The notes beneath the pieces are model-generated. The model was not told the DNA's origin and made no database searches. It worked only from the letters and a program-made list of their open reading frames with translations. From Dehalococcoidales bacterium (GTDB taxonomy: Bacteria; Chloroflexota; Dehalococcoidia; Dehalococcoidales; UBA3254), in NCBI GenBank assembly GCA_028718465.1, contig JAQULX010000220.1:1-5507 (forward strand): a stretch of DNA of 5,507 nt, read 5' to 3'. Positions 1-5,507 of this stretch are shown here, piece after piece; position 1 is the stretch's first letter; each line of letters begins with the position of its first letter. A program made the translations under genes and the position numbers.

Positions 1-84
1 AACCAGATCAATGGTAATCTGGAGCAGCTCTGGAAACTGGCGGATCGAAAAGCTATTTCGGTAACCCGAATTATGAGGCAATAA
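1..84 (+). CDS. Possible C-terminal tail of an unidentified upstream gene (partial)
   Basis: Frame 1 is open from the left edge for 27 codons and ends at TAA (82-84). The readable tail begins NQINGNLEQLWKLADRK and ends in VTRIMRQ. The other two forward frames stop earlier (frame 3 after four codons, frame 2 after 20). The peptide is hydrophilic with no recognisable motif, and I do not recognise the family. An open frame of this length can occur by chance, so this is only a candidate for the end of a gene lying upstream in the same direction as uvrB. No ORF larger than this is seen on either strand between here and uvrB. Confidence 0.3.
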   Translation, partial: NQINGNLEQLWKLADRKAISVTRIMRQ

Positions 85-186
85 CTATGCCTTCGGTAAC
101 AGTTTTATTTGACGCAACACGTACCCCTGAGATGATGATATTTGAACCTGATTGGCACTGTGCGCTTTCAAATCGCTTCAGGTATC

Positions 187-225
187 CTGGCAACCCGATT
201 TAGCAGGGCCAGTGCTGGTTGCCGG
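187..225. other. Imperfect stem-loop in the uvrB upstream region
   Basis: The outer arms 187-195 and 217-225 pair over nine positions (CCTGGCAACC-type left arm, GGTTGCCGG right arm, with one G.U). An inner four-base stem, AGCA (202-205) with TGCT (213-216), closes a seven-base loop, leaving a six-base bulge (196-201) on the left side. No T-tract follows on either strand, so it does not fit a standard intrinsic terminator. It lies about 40 bp upstream of the predicted -35 box, so it is outside the uvrB transcript if that promoter is right. It could be 3' structure of an upstream transcript or a protein-binding site; function unknown. Confidence 0.4.
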
Positions 226-263
226 AACGATAAAGGTATGATACGGAAGTCCTCTGGCCGCTG

Positions 264-292
264 TTGATTCCAGACAAGCCAGTTGTTATACT
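264..292 (+). promoter_or_regulatory. Predicted sigma-A/sigma-70-type promoter of uvrB
   Basis: A -35 hexamer TTGATT (264-269; four of six matches to TTGACA) and a -10 hexamer TATACT (287-292; five of six matches to TATAAT) are separated by exactly 17 bp. The expected transcription start is near position 299, giving a leader of about 70 nt before the GTG start. It is the best promoter I can see upstream of uvrB, and a LexA-like box falls right at the predicted start. Called by eye from consensus; no experimental support. Confidence 0.6.
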
Positions 293-298
293 ATTCAT

Positions 299-312
299 AG
301 AACAAATGTATT
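299..312 (+). promoter_or_regulatory. LexA (DinR)-like SOS box upstream of uvrB
   Basis: The sequence AGAACAAATGTATT resembles the Firmicutes SOS box (core GAAC-N4-GTTC; Bacillus form CGAACRNRYGTTYG). The left half GAAC is perfect, the central ARAT-type spacer fits RNRY, and the right half reads GTAT rather than GTTC/GTTT. It sits directly after the predicted -10 box, over the expected transcription start, where a bound repressor would block transcription. In Bacillus subtilis uvrBA is a known LexA target, which supports the call. The right half-site is imperfect, so binding may be weak. Confidence 0.5.
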
Positions 313-337
313 TATCTCTTGATTAGTCCCCGATTTA

Positions 338-353
338 GCATAACACGCATAAC
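338..353 (+). repeat. Short tandem repeat GCATAAC in the uvrB leader
   Basis: GCATAAC occurs at 338-344 and 347-353, a nine-base period, just upstream of the ribosome binding site. The first copy overlaps the end of the 12-bp repeat at 329-340. No known function; it may be chance in an AT-richer leader. Confidence 0.3.
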
Positions 354-359
354 CATATT

Positions 360-363
360 GGAG
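360..363 (+). promoter_or_regulatory. Ribosome binding site fixing the GTG start of uvrB
   Basis: GGAG ends five bases before the GTG at 369-371. No ATG lies near, and the peptide that follows ([10 protein letters not shown], then GDQPQAV) matches the usual UvrB N-terminus, so the GTG start is well supported. Confidence 0.7.
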
Positions 364-368
364 TTTTA

Positions 369-776
369 GTGCCTCAATTTGAGATAGTTTCCGATTTTAA
401 AATGACCGGCGACCAGCCCCAGGCAGTGGAAAAACTGGTGGCAGGCATTAATCAGGGTTATAAACAGCAAACCTTGCTGGGTGTTACCGGAAGCGGCAAG
501 ACCTTCACGATGGCAAACATCGTGGAAAAAGCCCAGCGGCCGGCGCTGGTGATGTGCCACAATAAGACCCTGGCGGCCCAGCTTTACAGCGAATTCAAGG
601 AGTTTTTCCCCAATAATGCTGTCGAGTATTTTGTCAGCTATTATGATTACTATCAGCCGGAAGCCTATATTCCCCGTACCGATACCTATATAGAGAAGGA
701 AAGTGAAATCAACGAGGAAATCGATAAATTGCGCCATGCTGCCACCAAAGCCCTGTTTCCCGGCGCGACACCCTGA
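369..776 (+). CDS. uvrB: UvrB excinuclease subunit B, N-terminal part (frame broken at about 756-761)
   Basis: UvrB is the cytoplasmic helicase-like subunit of the UvrABC nucleotide excision repair complex; UvrA loads it on damaged DNA, it verifies the lesion and then recruits UvrC. This frame holds residues 1-130 of domain 1a: the Q-rich opening GDQPQAV (14-20), the Walker A motif GVTGSGKT (38-45), [10 protein letters not shown] (63-72), and the DNA-clamping beta-hairpin with its tyrosines [12 protein letters not shown] (91-102). It reads normally up to HAATKALF, then departs from the family as PGATP and stops at TGA 774-776. The expected continuation [17 protein letters not shown] is present one frame back, starting at 758-761. 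One base is therefore missing, either a sequencing or assembly error or a real mutation. Translation that stops here would give a 135-residue fragment with no helicase function. Confidence 0.93.
   Translation: MPQFEIVSDFKMTGDQPQAVEKLVAGINQGYKQQTLLGVTGSGKTFTMANIVEKAQRPALVMCHNKTLAAQLYSEFKEFFPNNAVEYFVSYYDYYQPEAYIPRTDTYIEKESEINEEIDKLRHAATKALFPGATP
753..764 (+). other. uvrB: Frameshift site within uvrB (one base missing in the TTTCCC run)
   Basis: The reading frame set by the GTG at 369 gives CTG TTT CCC GGC, while family homology resumes as TCC CGG CGC GAC (758 onward). Adding one T or one C to the TTTCCC run (756-761) restores ALF-[S/P][11 protein letters not shown] and a single 677-residue protein. 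There is no X-XXY-YYZ slippery heptamer here, so programmed -1 frameshifting is unlikely. An indel in two adjacent short homopolymers is typical of sequencing error. Confidence 0.88.
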
Positions 777-805
777 TTGTAGCCTCGGTCTCCTGCATCT
801 ACGGT

Positions 806-2401
806 TTGGGAGAGCAGGAGGAATACCGCAGCTTCATTCTCCCCCTGAAGAAGAATGAGACCTGCCTGAGGGCCAAGCTTCTTCGCCGGCTGGTGGATAT
901 GCAGTACCAGCGCAACGATATCGATTTTACCCGCGGACGGTTCCGTGTCCGCGGTGACACCCTGGAAATTCAGCCGGCCTACGAAGACACTGCTCTGCGG
1001 GTGGAGTTTTTTGGCGATACCATTGACCGCATAGTGCAAATAGACCCTTTGACAGGTGAAATCCTGGGAGAACGGGACGCGGTGGATATTTTTCCGGCCA
1101 AGCATTTTGTAACCTCGCAGGAGAAGCTTAAACTGGCGATTGAGAGTATCCGGGCAGAGTTGGAGGAACGCCTGGCGGAATTAAAAAAACAGGGCAAACT
1201 GCTGGAAGCCGCCCGCCTGGAGCAGCGCACCAACTTCGACCTGGAAATGCTTCAGGAAGCCGGGTATTGCCATGGAGTAGAAAACTATTCGCGCCATTTA
1301 TCCCAGCGCTCGGCCGGAAGCACGCCGTGGACGCTGCTGGACTATTTCCCGGATGATTTTCTGCTGTTTGTCGATGAGTCCCACATGACTTTGCCCCAGG
1401 TCCGCGGGATGTATCACGGAGACCGCTCCCGAAAGGAAACCCTGGTGGAGTACGGGTTCCGTTTGCCTTCCGCACTTGACAACCGTCCTCTCAACTTCAC
1501 CGAGTTTAATAAAAGGATCAACCAGGTGATCTACACCTCGGCTACTCCTTCGGAGTATGAATACACGCAGAGCAGCCAGATAGCCGAGCAACTGGTGCGC
1601 CCGACCGGCCTCCTGGAGCCCACTATCGAAATCAAGCCCACCAAAGGACAGATAGATGACCTGCTCGAGGAAATAAAGCAGAGAGTGGGAAAAAAGCAGC
1701 GCTCTCTGATCACAACCATGACCAAGAGAATGGCCGAGGAACTGGCGGACTATCTCCTGGAGATGGGGATAAAGACCCACTATCTCCACTCCGAGGTGGA
1801 AACCCTGGAAAGGGTGGAAATACTCCGCGACCTGCGGCTCGGAGTGTACGATGTGGTGGTAGGCATCAATTTGTTGAGGGAAGGCCTGGACCTGCCGGAG
1901 GTGAGCCTGGTGACCATCCTGGATGCGGACAAGGAAGGGTTCCTGCGCTCCAAAGGTTCTTTGATACAGACCATGGGCCGCGCCGCCCGCCATGTCGAAG
2001 GACACGTCATCATGTATGCCGATACGATCACTGTCTCCATGCACGAGGCGATCGAAGAAACCAGGCGCCGCCGCCAGGTGCAGGAAGAATATAACAAAGA
2101 ACATGGAATTACCCCGCAGGGTATTCAAAAGGCTGTCAAGGATATTACTGAGCGTGTGACGGCCTCAGTAGCCGAAGAGAAGGCGGTTTATAATGCTGAC
2201 AAACCGGCGAAAGGTCCGGCGACCAGGGATGAAGTGACCCGCCTGATCAAGGACCTGGAAGTCCAGATGAAACAGGCCGCCAAGAGCCTGGAGTTCGAGA
2301 AGGCGGCCCTTATCAGGGATCGAATAATGGAGCTGAGACGGGAGTTTGAATTCCTGGATATTGCCAGAGGCCCCGGCGGAAATGGGCGCAAAGGGGAGTG
2401 A
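806..2401 (+). CDS. uvrB: UvrB excinuclease subunit B, C-terminal part (same gene as 369-776)
   Basis: This is the rest of UvrB, full-protein residues 147-677 once the missing base is restored; homology actually extends upstream to about 758, and the TTG at 806 is an internal leucine codon rather than a likely true start. Numbering by the full protein: UvrA-interacting domain 2 including [17 protein letters not shown] (about 190-206); GVENYSRHL; Walker B DESH (336-339); [13 protein letters not shown]; the TSATP motif; domain 3 with [16 protein letters not shown] and arginine-finger motif QTMGRAAR (534-541); and a C-terminal UVR motif (about 623-658) that binds UvrC/UvrA. All helicase motifs are intact with no further stops, which argues that any mutation is recent or that the break is an artefact. 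The restored length is normal for UvrB (about 660-680). Expressed alone, this part lacks Walker A and could not hydrolyse ATP. uvrA does not follow; the next gene is convergent. Confidence 0.93.
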   Translation: MGEQEEYRSFILPLKKNETCLRAKLLRRLVDMQYQRNDIDFTRGRFRVRGDTLEIQPAYEDTALRVEFFGDTIDRIVQIDPLTGEILGERDAVDIFPAKHFVTSQEKLKLAIESIRAELEERLAELKKQGKLLEAARLEQRTNFDLEMLQEAGYCHGVENYSRHLSQRSAGSTPWTLLDYFPDDFLLFVDESHMTLPQVRGMYHGDRSRKETLVEYGFRLPSALDNRPLNFTEFNKRINQVIYTSATPSEYEYTQSSQIAEQLVRPTGLLEPTIEIKPTKGQIDDLLEEIKQRVGKKQRSLITTMTKRMAEELADYLLEMGIKTHYLHSEVETLERVEILRDLRLGVYDVVVGINLLREGLDLPEVSLVTILDADKEGFLRSKGSLIQTMGRAARHVEGHVIMYADTITVSMHEAIEETRRRRQVQEEYNKEHGITPQGIQKAVKDITERVTASVAEEKAVYNADKPAKGPATRDEVTRLIKDLEVQMKQAAKSLEFEKAALIRDRIMELRREFEFLDIARGPGGNGRKGE

Positions 2402-2506
2402 AGTCCCTCACCATCTTTACGGCATTGTGAACTCCATAGCCTGACTCTGTGTCCTTTCTCGACCAGGGGATTATGGGCAAAAAGGGAACTGTCTTTACTT
2501 TCCTCC
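2402..2506. other. Convergent spacer between uvrB and the flavoprotein gene
   Basis: The 105-bp gap lies between two converging genes, where a bidirectional terminator would be expected. I see no stem-loop with a T-tract on either strand; the best pairing is GGGA (2394-2397) with TCCC (2404-2407), only four base pairs and overlapping the uvrB stop. The segment 2475-2497 (GGGCAAAAAGGGAACTG followed by TCTTTAC) is reminiscent of dispersed AAGGGAACTGTCC-type sequences in anaerobic Firmicutes, but this cannot be shown from one copy. Confidence 0.4.
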
Positions 2507-4579
2507 TTACACCGTGTTACCGAGGCGGTTGCCCTCCGCGACGGAGTCTTTGATGTAACTCAGCTTGCCGCAATCGCCGGCCAGGTATACTTCAGGCGCT
2601 TTGCCCTCATAAGCCTTCAGAAGGTCTTTCTCTGGCTCCGATCCCACTGCCAGAATTACAGTATCCGCGTGTACAGTTTGCCTGGAACCGTCTTTCAGCA
2701 GTATGTTTACGCCCCGGGGAACCACCTCTTCATATTTCACTTCCGTTAATACGGTCACCTGGTTCCGTTCCATCTTCTCCAAAGTAATCCACCTCAGCGG
2801 CAGGGACATTTCCGGCGCGACCTGGTCAGCGGTCTCCAGCACCGTCACTTTTCGGCCCCTCTCCGCCAGAAACACCGCCAGCTCGCAGCCCACCATCCCC
2901 CCACCCATCACCGCCACCCGTTTCCCCAGCGGCATCCAGATCCCGGATAACCTTCTGACCGTTCCCGGAGAAGCCAGGCTGCCGAACAATCTGGAGCCGA
3001 GCAAAATCATCAGCTTCTGCCCAATGTTGAGCTTGCGGGCGGCTTTGCCGCCAGTATTCCCGCCCAGCAGTTGCCGGAGATCATCGCCGTCGATAACATG
3101 GGCTGAAGAGATTCCGGGAATGGCTGGAAGATGCCTGACTGCACCGGTTGCCAGAATCAGCGCATCCGGCCTGATCCGGTCAATAGTCTCCGGGGTGACC
3201 GGTTCACCGCATTTTATCTCTACCTTTAGCCTCCTTAGCTGTCCGGTGAGAAATTTTATCAGGTCTTCATTCTCCCGGCGCACGACGGAGGCGAACCTCA
3301 ACGAACCTCCCAGGAATCTCTCTTTTTCATACAGGATTACCCGGTGTCCCCTGAGGGCAGCGGTCCGGGCAGCTTCCAGTCCGGCCGGTCCGCCTCCCAC
3401 CACGACTACCCATTTCTTTTTCTCCGGAAGCGCTGGAGCAGGTTCACTCTCTTTTCCGACCAAGGCATTGACGGAGCAACAAATATTGCCTCGGACAAAG
3501 ATCTGGTGAACGCAGGAATAGCAATAAATACACCGGCGGATGTCCTCCTCAGAACCTTCCGCAATCTTGTGCGGCAATTCGAAATCGGCCAGCAGTGCCC
3601 TTCCCATGGCGATGAAGTCCGCCTCGCCCCGGCGTAAAAGCTGCTCTGCCGTATCGAGATCGATGCGGCCCACTGCGATCACAGGAATCTTCACATGCCC
3701 TTTGATTCCCCTTGCCAGGGGTATTAAATAATCCGGTGCGTTAACCAGGGGAGCTTCGGTAAAATGGTATCCGGCCGAGCCGCCATAGCCTGTCACATGG
3801 ATGGCATCCACCCCGGCATTTTCTATCATGTCCGCTGTCTCCAGGGCTTCTTCCCGGGTGATGCCGTCTACAATCGAAAATTCCTGACCGTCCAGTCGGC
3901 ACCACAGGGGATATTGCACCCCCACTGCTTTCCTGACCTCCCGGATGATTTCCAGCAAAAACCGGGCCCGTCCAGGCAAGCTCCCTCCATATTCATCCAG
4001 GCGTTTGTTATTGGATCGGGACAGGAACTGATTGATCAAATAACCGTGACCGGCATGAATTTCGACGCCGTCAATCCCGGCCGCTTTTGCTCTTTTCGCC
4101 GCCTCAGCAAATCGCTGTACGATTTGTTCTATCTCCGGAACGGTTAATTCGCGTGTGAGCCCCAGCTCTGCCGGGACAAGAGGAACCACCGAGGCCGAAA
4201 CCGGTTCATGGCCGCCTGACAGGAACGGGGCGGCAATCCTTCCTCCATGCTGAAGCTGTATTCCCAATCTGGCTCCATTTTTATGGACAGCCTCAGCCAG
4301 TTCGCTTAATCCTGGTATGAATTTGTCTTCTGAGATACCTATCTGACGCGTCATTACTCTTCCGCGGGGATAGTCCACCGCCGCCACACCGGCGATCACC
4401 AGCCCCACCCCACCGCCGGCCCGTGCTGCATAATAGGCCTTTAGCCGGTCAGTGACCAGGCCGTCCCGCCCTGCCAGATATGTCCCCATGGGGGCCAGCA
4501 CTATCCGGTTTTTCAGTTCCATCGACCCTATCCGGCCGGGGCTGAGGAGTGATTTATATTTCATATTCGCGTTACTCAT
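2507..4579 (-). CDS. OYE-family FMN/4Fe-4S/FAD NAD(P)H-dependent oxidoreductase (2,4-dienoyl-CoA reductase / enoate reductase-like)
   Basis: A 690-residue cytoplasmic flavoenzyme with the three-part layout of FadH, enoate reductases and trimethylamine dehydrogenase; such enzymes pass electrons from NAD(P)H via FAD and an iron-sulfur cluster to FMN and reduce activated C=C bonds, or oxidise amines. Residues 1-345 form the Old Yellow Enzyme barrel: APMGT (29-33), QLQHGGR (108-114), HAGHGYLINQFLS (175-187), NKRLDEYGGS (191-200), FMN-site GRALLAD (326-332); Y180 and H272 align with the FadH catalytic Tyr and His. Cysteines 350, 353, 356 and 368 form the cluster motif. GGGPAG (395-400), E418 and ATG (477-479) bind FAD; GGGMVG (559-564) binds NAD(P)H; LAGDC (666-670) closes the FAD site. 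A roughly 45-residue hydrophobic linker (about 503-550) precedes the NAD domain. The ATG start has AAGGCGGA about eight bases upstream. It follows the flavoprotein at 4688-5507 after 108 bp. The substrate cannot be assigned; the family call is firm. Confidence 0.93.
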   Translation of the reverse strand: MSNANMKYKSLLSPGRIGSMELKNRIVLAPMGTYLAGRDGLVTDRLKAYYAARAGGGVGLVIAGVAAVDYPRGRVMTRQIGISEDKFIPGLSELAEAVHKNGARLGIQLQHGGRIAAPFLSGGHEPVSASVVPLVPAELGLTRELTVPEIEQIVQRFAEAAKRAKAAGIDGVEIHAGHGYLINQFLSRSNNKRLDEYGGSLPGRARFLLEIIREVRKAVGVQYPLWCRLDGQEFSIVDGITREEALETADMIENAGVDAIHVTGYGGSAGYHFTEAPLVNAPDYLIPLARGIKGHVKIPVIAVGRIDLDTAEQLLRRGEADFIAMGRALLADFELPHKIAEGSEEDIRRCIYCYSCVHQIFVRGNICCSVNALVGKESEPAPALPEKKKWVVVVGGGPAGLEAARTAALRGHRVILYEKERFLGGSLRFASVVRRENEDLIKFLTGQLRRLKVEIKCGEPVTPETIDRIRPDALILATGAVRHLPAIPGISSAHVIDGDDLRQLLGGNTGGKAARKLNIGQKLMILLGSRLFGSLASPGTVRRLSGIWMPLGKRVAVMGGGMVGCELAVFLAERGRKVTVLETADQVAPEMSLPLRWITLEKMERNQVTVLTEVKYEEVVPRGVNILLKDGSRQTVHADTVILAVGSEPEKDLLKAYEGKAPEVYLAGDCGKLSYIKDSVAEGNRLGNTV

Positions 4580-4687
4580 GATCGTTTCCGCCTTGACAGA
4601 TATTTAAGTCCTGTTCGGCATAGTGCATTCCCGGCTTGCTCATGAGGAAGATACAAAGCTTCATGCAGTGACAGACACGATAGAGTG

Positions 4688-5507
4688 CTATAGTTTCGCT
4701 GCCAGTCTGGCGGCGCTGAAAGTAGCCTGGGCAGCATTACCCGGCTGCATGCAATCTCCAATCGGATATATTTCCGGGACGATTCCCTTCAACTCACTGA
4801 TCAGTTTATCGACCGGCTGTACGCCAACAGCCGATACCACTGTATCAGCCGGCACCGGAAATATTTCCCCTCCCCACCCAATCACCACCGAGTTATCGTT
4901 CAACTCCATAATATCCGCATTGAGATAGAGAGGAACACGAAGCTGTACCAGCCGCCTCAGCAGTCCCCTGAATGTGATCGGATCATCCGGGCCTTTTCGT
5001 CCGCCCAGTCCGCCGCGGCTTACCAGGGCGACCGGTCTGCCCTGTTCTGCCAGCCAGACGGCGATCTCAACGGCCGTCATGCTGCCTCCGATGACTGCAA
5101 TATTACCGGCGGCTTCATCTTTTCGCCGGATAATTTCGTTGGCCGTAACTACATGGCTTCCACCGCAGCCCGGCAGATCCAGACCGGCCGGTAATGCTCC
5201 GGTAGCTATTATAGCAACCTGAGGCTTCAGGATTTCGACATCTTCCTTTGTGATTTCTTTATTCAGGGTAACCGGTACCTTCAACCTCTCCAGCGAACGT
5301 TTCAAAACATCAATAAAAGAAACATAGCTCTTCTTCCAGGGCAGCCCACAGGCCGCTTTCCACTGGCCGCCCAACTCGGAGTCTTTTTCAAACAGGGACA
5401 CTTCATGCCCGATCAGTTTACACAATACCGCAGCCTCCATGCCGGCCGGCCCGCCGCCGATAACCATGATTCTTTTCGGTGAGCCGGACAAAACGACCTG
5501 AGCGGAG
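4688..5507 (-). CDS. FAD/NAD(P)-dependent oxidoreductase, C-terminal part (partial at right edge)
   Basis: This is a pyridine-nucleotide-disulfide-oxidoreductase-type two-dinucleotide-fold domain related to the C-terminal half of the neighbouring OYE-family enzyme. The frame stays open to the window edge (reading S-A-Q-V-V before the TTG at 5489-5491), so the TTG is probably not the true start; the missing upstream part may be an OYE barrel with an Fe-S motif, or the protein may be a separate FAD subunit with only a few more residues. Counting from the TTG: FAD motif GGGPAG (12-17), E35 at the end of the second strand, ELGGQ (39-43), ATG (96-98), a second dinucleotide site GGSMTA (135-140) that departs from GxGxxG, and IGDC (244-247) near the FAD ribityl. 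It ends with TAG at 4688-4690, 108 bp before the next gene's start, and is probably co-transcribed with it. No clear promoter or terminator was seen in that gap. Specific substrate unknown. Confidence 0.88.
   Translation of the reverse strand, partial: SAQVVLSGSPKRIMVIGGGPAGMEAAVLCKLIGHEVSLFEKDSELGGQWKAACGLPWKKSYVSFIDVLKRSLERLKVPVTLNKEITKEDVEILKPQVAIIATGALPAGLDLPGCGGSHVVTANEIIRRKDEAAGNIAVIGGSMTAVEIAVWLAEQGRPVALVSRGGLGGRKGPDDPITFRGLLRRLVQLRVPLYLNADIMELNDNSVVIGWGGEIFPVPADTVVSAVGVQPVDKLISELKGIVPEIYPIGDCMQPGNAAQATFSAARLAAKL

Larger units (their letters stand above)
194..340. repeat. Pair of 12-bp direct repeats (194-205 and 329-340)
   Basis: CCCGATTTAGCA occurs at 194-205 and again, identically, at 329-340, with starts 135 bp apart. 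The first copy runs through the bulge of the stem-loop at 187-225; the second lies in the predicted uvrB leader. The interval holds the promoter and the LexA-like box. No transposase or terminal inverted repeat is associated. It may be a duplicated regulatory element, a small duplication, or chance. Confidence 0.45.

Noticed and set aside
146..183. Inverted repeat ACCTGA/TCAGGT (146-151 and 178-183) as a terminator for the upstream gene
   Set aside because: Only six base pairs with a 26-base loop and no T-tract; it does not extend on either side.
194..340. The 12-bp direct repeats as attachment sites or target duplications of a mobile element
   Set aside because: The 123 bp between them contain no integrase or transposase and no terminal inverted repeats, and they hold what looks like the native uvrB promoter.
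753..776. Programmed -1 ribosomal frameshift in uvrB
   Set aside because: The site GTTTCCC does not fit the X-XXY-YYZ slippery pattern, re-pairing would be poor, and UvrB is not a gene known to use frameshifting.
1298..2128. Long reverse-strand open frame (276 codons) opposite uvrB
   Set aside because: It lies wholly antisense to conserved UvrB helicase motifs, and its His/Gln/Leu-rich translation shows no family motif; a shadow of uvrB codon use.
2703..3509. Long forward open frame (268 codons) opposite the 690-residue flavoprotein
   Set aside because: It is antisense to the FAD/NAD(P) domains, and the product is low-complexity Ser/Pro/Thr/Arg-rich with no motif; a shadow frame.
4576..4761. 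Small reverse-strand ORF (61 codons) between the two flavoprotein genes
   Set aside because: It overlaps the 3' end of the upstream flavoprotein in another frame and the start codon of the downstream one, has no good ribosome binding site, and shows no recognisable motif.
5489..5491. TTG as the true start of the right-edge flavoprotein
   Set aside because: The frame stays open to the window edge, no ribosome binding site can be judged, and FAD domains of this type commonly follow an OYE barrel, so the start probably lies outside the window.

Overview
The window (about 5.5 kb, moderately GC-rich) looks like chromosomal DNA from a Gram-positive-type anaerobe, most likely a clostridial or Peptococcaceae/Syntrophomonas-like member of the Firmicutes. 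This rests on inference: the LexA-like box in front of uvrB is of the Bacillus/Firmicutes type, uvrB has a GTG start behind a GGAG ribosome binding site, and the other two genes are Old-Yellow-Enzyme/dienoyl-CoA-reductase-type flavoproteins that are abundant in anaerobic Firmicutes. No mobile element, tRNA, rRNA or CRISPR array was seen.

Layout. Positions 1-84 hold a short open frame running in from the left edge, possibly the tail of an upstream gene of unknown identity. Positions 85-368 are non-coding and carry the control region of uvrB: a 39-nt imperfect stem-loop, a good sigma-A-type promoter with 17-bp spacing, a LexA-like box at the predicted transcription start, several short direct repeats and the ribosome binding site. 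Positions 369-2401 (+) encode UvrB, complete from start to UVR motif (677 residues when the frame is restored) but broken by a one-base loss near 756-761. Positions 2402-2506 are a short convergent spacer with no clear terminator. Positions 2507-4579 (-) encode a 690-residue FMN/4Fe-4S/FAD oxidoreductase of the 2,4-dienoyl-CoA reductase / enoate reductase / trimethylamine dehydrogenase family. Positions 4688-5507 (-) encode the C-terminal FAD/NAD(P) half of a related flavoprotein that continues off the right edge.

How the genes relate. UvrB is the damage-verification helicase of nucleotide excision repair and appears to be an SOS-controlled gene here; uvrA, its common partner downstream in Firmicutes, does not follow. 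The two flavoproteins lie head-to-tail on the opposite strand with a 108-bp gap and may form part of a catabolic or redox operon whose upstream genes lie beyond the right edge. There is no sign that they work with UvrB.

I did not find a convincing new biological system. The observations most worth checking are the uvrB frameshift, the promoter/LexA-box arrangement, and the unusual cofactor-binding motifs in the two flavoproteins.
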